From: Candidatus Melainabacteria bacterium
Lineage (GTDB): Bacteria > Actinomycetota > Actinomycetes > Mycobacteriales > Pseudonocardiaceae
NCBI GenBank assembly: GCA_903970565.1
Contig: CAJCJE010000407.1
Location: 1 to 11,203, forward strand
DNA length: 11,203 nucleotides
Direction of reading: 5' to 3'
In this document: piece after piece, positions 6,829 through 11,203 of the stretch
Layout of the letters: every line of letters starts with the position of its first letter
How positions within the stretch are numbered: the stretch's first letter is position 1
Made by a program: the position numbers and the translations under genes
The notes under the pieces: generated by a model
What the model was told of the DNA's origin: nothing
What the model saw: only the letters and a program-made list of their open reading frames with translations
The model's database searches: none

Positions 6829-6855
6829 CGGCCGCCGGCCACCTGGAGCGAAGCG

Positions 6856-8019
6856 ATGACCGAACACCTTTCCGTTCCCCACCAACAGGCCGTCCTGGTC
6901 GGCCCCACCGGTCTTGGCACGTCCGCCGCCCGCCTCGCGGCGCTGCTCACCACGGCCCGCCCCGAGCCGCCACCGGTACCGGCATCGCGCGGCGCGGAGG
7001 CCGAGCAGGACCCCGCGTACGCGCACCGGCCGTGGGGTGACGGGACGGCCCCGGCCCTGTACTGCCCGGTCACCGAGCGGGTGAACGACCTACTGGGCGA
7101 CGAGGTCGACGAGCGGCTGGTGGCCTGGGCCCAGGAATGCGGGTTCGCCGACAAGGAACTCGACCAGCTGCGCAGTACCAGGTTCGGCCGGCTGGTCATG
7201 CTCGCCCACCCCGACTGCGACGATCCCGACCGGCTGCTGATCTCCGCCAGGCTCAACGCCGCGTGGTGGGCCGCCGACGACCTCTACGCCGACGACACTG
7301 CCCTCGGGGCCGAACCGGAGGAGCTGCCGGCACGCCTGTCGCTGGCGATGGCGGCGATGGACCCGCTGCCCCCGGCGGGGGAGTTCACCCGTGAACTGGA
7401 CGAGACGCTCCAGGGCGATCGCGTGCTCGTCGCGCTCGGCCGAGGCATGGACCACCTGGGCCGTTATGCCACCCCCGCCCAGGTCCAGCGGGTCTGTCAC
7501 TCCACGTTCACGATGTTCGTGAGCTGGACCGCCTACGCGGCCTGGCGGCACGCCGACACCTATCCACCCGCGTGGGAATACCTCGCCGCCCGGCAGCACG
7601 ACAGCTTCTACACGTCCATGACCCTGATCGACGTCCTCGGCGGCTACGAACTCACCGCCAACACCTTCTACCAGCCACGAGTTCGCCGCGCCGCCATCCA
7701 GGCCGGGACCGCTTCGGTTCTGGTCAACGACCTCCACTCGGTGACCAAGGACCTGGCCGACGAGAAACCGCCGTGCAATATGGTGCTACGGATCGCCGCC
7801 GACCGGGACTGTTCGATCCAGGAGGCCACCGAGATCACCGTCGGACTGCACAACGACCTGGTGCGTGATTTCCAAGCCACCCACCGGGAACTACGGGGGG
7901 TGCCCTCCCCGGAGGTCCAGCGGTTCATGCGCGGACTGCGGGCGTGGATGGGCGGCGGTTTCGAATGGCACTCCACCAATCCCCGCTACCGGACCCGGCC
8001 GAGCACCACGCAGTCCTGA
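6856..8019 (+). CDS. 2-Methylisoborneol synthase (class I terpene cyclase)
   Basis: A 387-residue class I terpene synthase that ionises 2-methyl-GPP with Mg2+ and cyclises it to 2-methylisoborneol. ATG 6856 has GGAG 7 nt upstream. The first metal-binding motif is DDLYADD at 141-147. The second (NSE/DTE) motif is NDLHSVTKD at 291-299 with ligands N291, S295 and D299. An Arg-Tyr pair near the C-terminus (NPRYRT, 375-380) and R231 in AAWRHADTYPP are candidate diphosphate sensors. The catalytic domain spans about 66-380. The first 65 residues are Pro/Ala/Gly/Glu-rich and predicted disordered. They include LVGPTGLGTSAARL (14-27), a motif characteristic of synthases from encapsulin operons and the probable shell-targeting element. 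It is the last gene of the operon, followed 4 nt later by a perfect hairpin terminator. D299 replaces the more usual Glu of the NSE motif, a conservative change compatible with metal binding. Confidence 0.95.
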   Translation: MTEHLSVPHQQAVLVGPTGLGTSAARLAALLTTARPEPPPVPASRGAEAEQDPAYAHRPWGDGTAPALYCPVTERVNDLLGDEVDERLVAWAQECGFADKELDQLRSTRFGRLVMLAHPDCDDPDRLLISARLNAAWWAADDLYADDTALGAEPEELPARLSLAMAAMDPLPPAGEFTRELDETLQGDRVLVALGRGMDHLGRYATPAQVQRVCHSTFTMFVSWTAYAAWRHADTYPPAWEYLAARQHDSFYTSMTLIDVLGGYELTANTFYQPRVRRAAIQAGTASVLVNDLHSVTKDLADEKPPCNMVLRIAADRDCSIQEATEITVGLHNDLVRDFQATHRELRGVPSPEVQRFMRGLRAWMGGGFEWHSTNPRYRTRPSTTQS

Positions 8020-8023
8020 CCCT

Positions 8024-8075
8024 GGCCCGGTCGGCCCTCCTCGGGCGATGGTCCGCGTTGAGGGCCGACCGGGCC
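8024..8075 (+). terminator. Strong hairpin terminator of the 2-MIB operon
   Basis: GGCCCGGTCGGCCCTC (8024-8039) and GAGGGCCGACCGGGCC (8060-8075) are a perfect 16-bp inverted repeat around a 20-nt loop, starting 4 nt after the synthase stop. No T-tract follows, which is usual for high-GC actinobacterial terminators. Confidence 0.8.
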
Positions 8076-8435
8076 GTCGCCGTACCGCTGCGGATGAGCA
8101 CCACCTTCGCGAGCGTGTGGCGCTGCTCGACCTGCGCGAGTGTCGGGTCCAGACATCGCGCGCCGCCACGGCGTACGCGCCCCAACCGGGCGGACCGGCG
8201 TCCCTCGGTCGTCCCGTCCGGTTGACACCGGCCGGCCAGACCCTGCGCCGACCGGGCGACGACATGATCTGCCACCGAGGCCGGCGCAACTGGTGAGCAC
8301 CGTCATGCCATATGGGACATTAAGTGCGTTTCGGTCTAATGGACCTATTCTGAGCGCCTTCGAAAGCCGCATACTACGGTTGACGGCATAGCGGTGGACT
8401 GGACGCCACCGCCACCTAGCCACGAAGGGTTCATC
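8076..8435. other. Intergenic region upstream of the STAS gene, no recognisable gene
   Basis: Open frames here have no recognisable motifs or ribosome binding sites and read as GC-rich chance ORFs. The 3' part (8300-8400) is A/T-richer (GGGACATTAAGTGCG, TCTAATGGACC) and is the likely promoter zone for the STAS gene. I could not define a convincing -35/-10 pair. Confidence 0.5.
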
Positions 8436-8897
8436 ATGTCCAGTGAACGCCTCCCTGGACCCCGGGGGCCCGAGTCACCAGTAGGCACCACGTTGGCCGT
8501 CGATGCCGGCCTCGGCGATCCCACGCCGGACATCGCCGGGCCTCGCACCCGTCTGGCCGTTCCCGGCCTGGCCGTACGCCGCGAACGACGCGGCAAGGCC
8601 ATCATCGTCAGCGCCGACGGCGAGGTCGACATGATCAGTTCGGACGCGCTGGGCCAGGAACTGAACGTCGCGACCGAGTCCGCGACCGACCTGCTCGTGG
8701 TCGACCTGAACGCCGTCACGTTCTTCGGCAGTGCCGGCCTTGCCGTGCTGATGGCCTGCCATCAGCAGTGCGGCCGACATGACATCGCCTTCCGGATCGC
8801 CGCCGCGCGGCGCGCGGTGCTCAGGCCTGTCCAGCTGACCGGACTCGACCGGGAACTGGCCCTGTATCCCACCGTGGAGCAGGCGCTCGCCGGCTGA
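8436..8897 (+). CDS. STAS-domain anti-sigma factor antagonist
   Basis: A 153-residue SpoIIAA/RsbV-like protein. Such proteins bind and sequester an anti-sigma factor kinase when unphosphorylated, releasing an alternative sigma factor. ATG 8436 has GAAGGG 6 nt upstream. Residues 1-45 are a Pro/Gly-rich flexible extension. The STAS fold covers about 46-153: VSADGEVDMISSDALGQEL (58-76), the DLLVVDLNAVTFFGSAGLAVL switch region (85-105), then RHDIAFRIAAARRAVLRPVQ and LDRELALYPTVEQALAG. The phosphorylatable Ser is S99 in FFGSAGL. The residue before it, usually Asp in DSSGL-type proteins, is Gly, as in many actinobacterial paralogues. No kinase or sigma factor gene is adjacent, so its partner must be encoded elsewhere. 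It is separated from the 2-MIB operon by a terminator and is probably unrelated to it. Confidence 0.88.
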   Translation: MSSERLPGPRGPESPVGTTLAVDAGLGDPTPDIAGPRTRLAVPGLAVRRERRGKAIIVSADGEVDMISSDALGQELNVATESATDLLVVDLNAVTFFGSAGLAVLMACHQQCGRHDIAFRIAAARRAVLRPVQLTGLDRELALYPTVEQALAG

Positions 8898-9091
8898 CGC
8901 CACCGGTTGACGCCACCGTCGCGAAACCGACCGGCGACACCAGCGGGGGCCACCTGAGGTGAACCACCCGATCTGCCGCGCGGTCTCGCGCGCGTCGATC
9001 GGGCAGTCGTTGGCGTGCAACGGGTTCACCAACGCGGACGAACGGGTTTCACGATTCGTCGTGACAGGTATCCCAGGGAGGTACCGTCCAG

Positions 9092-9316
9092 GTGGACACT
9101 TCCCCGGTCCAGGAGTTGTGCTGACCGAACCCGACGAAAAACGATCGACTATGCCCTCGCCGATCTGACTTTCCCGCCCAGCACTGGGAAATCCTGACCA
9201 GCGCGGACCTGCGCGGCGCGGACGCCGCCATCCTGGAACGGCTGCGCCGGCTGCCGACCCAGCGAACGCCCTATCACGACATGCGGGAGGTCGTGAACGC
9301 GCTGGACTCCCTTCAC
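9092..9316 (+). pseudogene. DUF2795-family protein, frameshifted remnant
   Basis: AGGGAGG (9075-9081) precedes a GTG at 9092 that reads MDTSPVQEL. The frame changes near 9116-9119 to LTEPDEK, again in the A-run at 9137-9141 to TIDYALADL, and again near 9165-9169. It then continues DFPAQHWEILTSADLRGADA, ILERLRRLP and YHDMREVVNAL. The segment DFPAxxWEILTxADxxGADA...LxxLP is typical of the small actinobacterial DUF2795 proteins of unknown function. Each break can be repaired by adding one base, mostly in a run of identical bases. There is no stop before the DUF72 fragment, so the C-terminus is lost or fused. Whether this is real decay or sequence error cannot be decided here. Confidence 0.6.
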
Positions 9317-9473
9317 GTGATCCGGATCGGCACCTCGGCTGGGCCTATCCGGAATGGCGGGGCTCGTTCTATCCGGACGGTCTCCCGCAGCGACGTCAAC
9401 TGGAGTACCTGGCCGGCACGCTGCCCACCGTCGAGATCAACGGGTCGTTCTACTCGTTGCAGCGACCGACCAG
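9317..9473 (+). pseudogene. DUF72 (YecE-like) protein, N-terminal fragment with frameshift
   Basis: GTG 9317 reads MIRIGTS, the conserved N-terminus of DUF72 proteins. A one-base loss near 9337-9340 (TCGGCTGG instead of TCGGGCTGG) breaks the frame. In the next frame it continues GWAYPEWRGSFYPDGLPQ, RRQLEYLAGTLPTVEINGSF and YSLQRPTS. The IGTSGWxYxxW and VEIN-SFYxLxRP motifs are diagnostic. The family is about 230-300 residues, but here the similarity stops after about 52. The next 80 bases resemble nothing and then meet the 3' end of the convergent glycosyltransferase gene. It is certainly non-functional as it stands. Confidence 0.7.
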
Positions 9474-9553
9474 TACAACACCGCCGAGGTCGCGGCGCCC
9501 CCGCGACGCCCGCCCTGCTCGGCGTCGGGACGGCCAGCAGTCAGGGTCGATGA

Positions 9554-10291
9554 TCAGCTCGCGGTCGGGAGGACGAGGACGTCGGTGTGCAGGCGGGAGA
9601 GCAGTTCGGCGACGCCGCCGGGCGCGCGGCCCCGCCGCCGGGCGCTGGTGGTGACGGTGGGTTCGGTGGCGTAGCGCAGGCGATATCCGGCGCGGCCCAG
9701 CCGGTGCCACAGCTCCTGGTCCTCGCCGCTGGCCACCGGGGCGAACCCACCGACGGCCGCATAGGCGTCGGCGCGGATGCCGAGGTTGGCCGCGTAGATG
9801 TTGCCGTGGCCCTCCGGCCGGCGTTGCGCGCCGCGAATCGCCTCGTACCTCTCGACGACGGCCGGTGGGAGCAGGTGCGGATCGGCCAGTGCCGCGGTAC
9901 CGGCGACGGCGTGCGTTCCGTGCCCGGCCAGCCGCAGGTGCGCGCTGGCCCAGTCCGGTGCCACCGTGGTGTCCGCGTCGGTGGACAGCAGCCAGATGCC
10001 GGCGTCCGGATGTCCGGTCAGCGCCGTCCTGGTCTGACGAAAGCCGAGATCACGAATCGCGCCGATGGTCAGGGGGTGTTCGTTGATCACCACTCGCGCG
10101 GAGGGCCAGCAGCCGAGTTCGGCTCGGGCGATGGCCACGGTGTCGTCGGCGCAGCGGTCGGCCACGACACACACCGCCCGGTCGATGCTGGGCGGCAGCC
10201 GGCGCAGCGCGTGACGGATACCGGCCAGGCACGCGCCGATCAGGTCTGCCTCGTCGCGGGCCGGCACGACGACGCCGACTGCCGAGATCAC
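9554..10291 (-). CDS. Family 2 glycosyltransferase
   Basis: A 245-residue GT-A fold glycosyltransferase that transfers sugar from a nucleotide-sugar donor to an unknown acceptor. The start is GTG 10291, whose last base pairs overlap the upstream stop (GTGA), so translation is coupled to the deacetylase/methyltransferase gene. The open frame continues upstream antisense-free to 10783, but that part lies over the methyltransferase in another frame. Motifs are the donor-binding VGVVVPARDEADLIGACLAG (5-24), CVVADRCADDT (41-51), the DxD metal site STDADTTVAPDW (103-114), NIYAANLGIRADAYAAVGGF (164-183), the catalytic-base ED pair in SGEDQELWHRLGRAG (188-202), and a basic tail SARRRGRAPGG. No membrane helix is seen, so it is probably cytoplasmic. 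The family call is firm and the substrate is unknown. Confidence 0.87.
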   Translation of the reverse strand: MISAVGVVVPARDEADLIGACLAGIRHALRRLPPSIDRAVCVVADRCADDTVAIARAELGCWPSARVVINEHPLTIGAIRDLGFRQTRTALTGHPDAGIWLLSTDADTTVAPDWASAHLRLAGHGTHAVAGTAALADPHLLPPAVVERYEAIRGAQRRPEGHGNIYAANLGIRADAYAAVGGFAPVASGEDQELWHRLGRAGYRLRYATEPTVTTSARRRGRAPGGVAELLSRLHTDVLVLPTAS

Positions 10292-11203
10292 CGTCGACCG
10301 AAGACGTGCAGCAGGAACTGCTCGTCCCGGTGTTCGACCAGCGGTCGCAGCCGTGGCTGCTCCAGCAGTGCCTGGTGGGTGTCCCGGCCGCTGCGCGGCG
10401 CCTCCGGCGCCCAGGGCAGCCAGTGCACCGAGAGCAGGTGGCCCTCCGGCGCCAGCGCGTCCACCGCGCGGGACACGGTGTCGGCGAAGGCCTGTTCGTC
10501 GAGGTAGTAGAGGATCTCGCTGAACACGAACAGGTCCACCGGTCCCGGCGGCACATCGTCCGGCAACAGTCCGGTGTGGACGGACACATTGCTCAGACCG
10601 GCGGTGCGCAGAGCGGCCTGGCGGACCGCGTTCGGCGCCGCGTCGAAGGCGATCAGCCTCGCGCACCGCGCAGCCAGTTCCGTGGTCAGTACACCGATGC
10701 CGCAGGCGGGCTCGACGGCCACCTGGTAGCGCTCGCGCGGCAGGCCGGCCAGCACGGCGGCCCGCTTGCGCCGCTCGTACCAACTACCGGCCACCTGCCA
10801 CGGATCGTCGTGCTCGGCGTAGAGGTCCACGAACCGGCTGACCGGCGCGCCCCGCTCGGGCGGTTGCCGGAACAGCACCTCGGTGTCGCGTTCGAAGTGC
10901 CGCAGCACGGTGGGGGTCAGGATGGGCTCCTCGTCGCCGGGGCCGGGTTTGAGCTGGGAACCGAACGCCGCGATACCGGCCGCCTTGCGGCGCCGTTGGC
11001 CGGCGCTGAGCCGGTGCACGGCGGCCCGGTGCCGAGGAATGGTGGCGTCCTCGGGCCGCAGCCAGTGCCACATCCAGATCGGATAGGACCAGCGGTGCGC
11101 GGTCAGCGGCGCGACCCGCAGCGCGGTCTCTCCCACGACGCGGTGGTCCGGATGCGGATCGGCGGGCCAGGGCGCGAGCACCAGGTCGGCGCCGGCGAGC
11201 AGG
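10288..11203 (-). CDS. Bifunctional PIG-L family deacetylase / class I SAM-dependent methyltransferase (5' end outside window)
   Basis: The frame is open to the window edge, so the N-terminal part is missing; 304 residues are visible. Visible residues 1-110 are the C-terminal part of a PIG-L/LmbE zinc deacetylase, with AGADLVLAPWPADPHPDH carrying the HPDH zinc motif (17-20) and RHRAAVHRLSAGQRRRKAAG. Such enzymes remove N-acetyl groups from sugar derivatives. Residues about 120-304 are a NodS-like methyltransferase: DDPWQVAGSWYERRKRAAVL, SAM motif I VEPACGIGVLTTELA (163-177), the acidic strand LIAFDAAP, and VDLFVFSEILYYLD. Fusion of these two domains next to a GT2 gene is a recurrent actinobacterial arrangement, suggesting stepwise deacetylation, methylation and glycosylation of one glycoside. 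The GTGA overlap with the glycosyltransferase supports this. The product of the pathway is not known to me. Confidence 0.85.
   Translation of the reverse strand, partial: LLAGADLVLAPWPADPHPDHRVVGETALRVAPLTAHRWSYPIWMWHWLRPEDATIPRHRAAVHRLSAGQRRRKAAGIAAFGSQLKPGPGDEEPILTPTVLRHFERDTEVLFRQPPERGAPVSRFVDLYAEHDDPWQVAGSWYERRKRAAVLAGLPRERYQVAVEPACGIGVLTTELAARCARLIAFDAAPNAVRQAALRTAGLSNVSVHTGLLPDDVPPGPVDLFVFSEILYYLDEQAFADTVSRAVDALAPEGHLLSVHWLPWAPEAPRSGRDTHQALLEQPRLRPLVEHRDEQFLLHVFGRR

Noticed and set aside
5785..7026. 413-codon minus-strand open frame opposite the encapsulin and methyltransferase genes
   Set aside because: It is an antisense shadow produced by the strong third-position GC of the real plus-strand genes; it has no family motifs or ribosome binding site.
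8314..8337. GGGAC...GGTCT as an ECF sigma factor promoter for the STAS gene
   Set aside because: The spacing (about 14-15 bp) is shorter than the usual 16-17 and the -10 match is weak.
9554..10783. Glycosyltransferase open frame extended upstream to 10783
   Set aside because: The first 164 codons overlap the methyltransferase in another frame and are Arg/Gly-rich without motifs; the GTG at 10291 with the GTGA overlap is the natural start.
1..11203. CRISPR arrays, tRNA or rRNA genes, integrases or insertion sequences
   Set aside because: No regularly spaced repeats, cloverleaf-like sequences, transposase motifs or long terminal repeats were seen on reading either strand.

Overview
The window is high-GC DNA with GTG starts, purine-rich ribosome binding sites and short operonic overlaps. 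Its gene content (family 2B encapsulin with a 2-methylisoborneol pathway, F420-type luciferase-like oxidoreductase, STAS anti-sigma antagonist, PIG-L/methyltransferase fusion, DUF2795 and DUF72 proteins) points to a filamentous actinomycete. The genus cannot be fixed from sequence reading alone.

Layout. Positions 1-932 (minus strand) hold two gene remnants. A secreted GH31 alpha-glucosidase N-terminus runs without a recognisable boundary into a class III PLP aminotransferase that lacks its own N-terminus, and the reading frame is broken twice. A 24-bp near-palindrome lies in their upstream region. Positions 1060-1870 contain a lower-GC stretch with only weak ORFs and a group of small hairpins. 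Positions 1870-3670 (minus) hold a conserved-looking protein of unknown function and a luciferase-like monooxygenase-family oxidoreductase. The oxidoreductase has a consensus-like promoter whose 17-bp spacer is filled by a TetR-type palindrome, with a second copy downstream.

The centre of the window, 4297-8075 (plus), is a complete 2-methylisoborneol (2-MIB) operon. It has a candidate promoter, a family 2B encapsulin shell protein with a cyclic-nucleotide-binding-like domain, geranyl diphosphate 2-C-methyltransferase, 2-MIB synthase, and a perfect 16-bp terminator hairpin. The methyltransferase makes 2-methyl-GPP and the synthase cyclises it to the earthy odorant 2-MIB. The synthase carries a long disordered N-terminal tail with a conserved-looking Gly/Pro/Ala motif, as expected for cargo loaded into the shell.

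Downstream are a STAS-domain anti-sigma factor antagonist (8436-8897) and then decayed DUF2795 and DUF72 genes (9092-9473). The right end (9554-11203, minus) holds the 3' part of a PIG-L deacetylase/SAM-methyltransferase fusion, translationally coupled by a GTGA overlap to a family 2 glycosyltransferase.

The 2-MIB encapsulin operon is the most notable system. It belongs to a recently recognised class of metabolic nanocompartments, so it is not wholly undescribed. Open points in this copy are the degenerate nucleotide-binding cassette and the putative loading motif. The second recurring theme is broken genes whose frameshifts sit in homopolymer runs, flanking intact modules.
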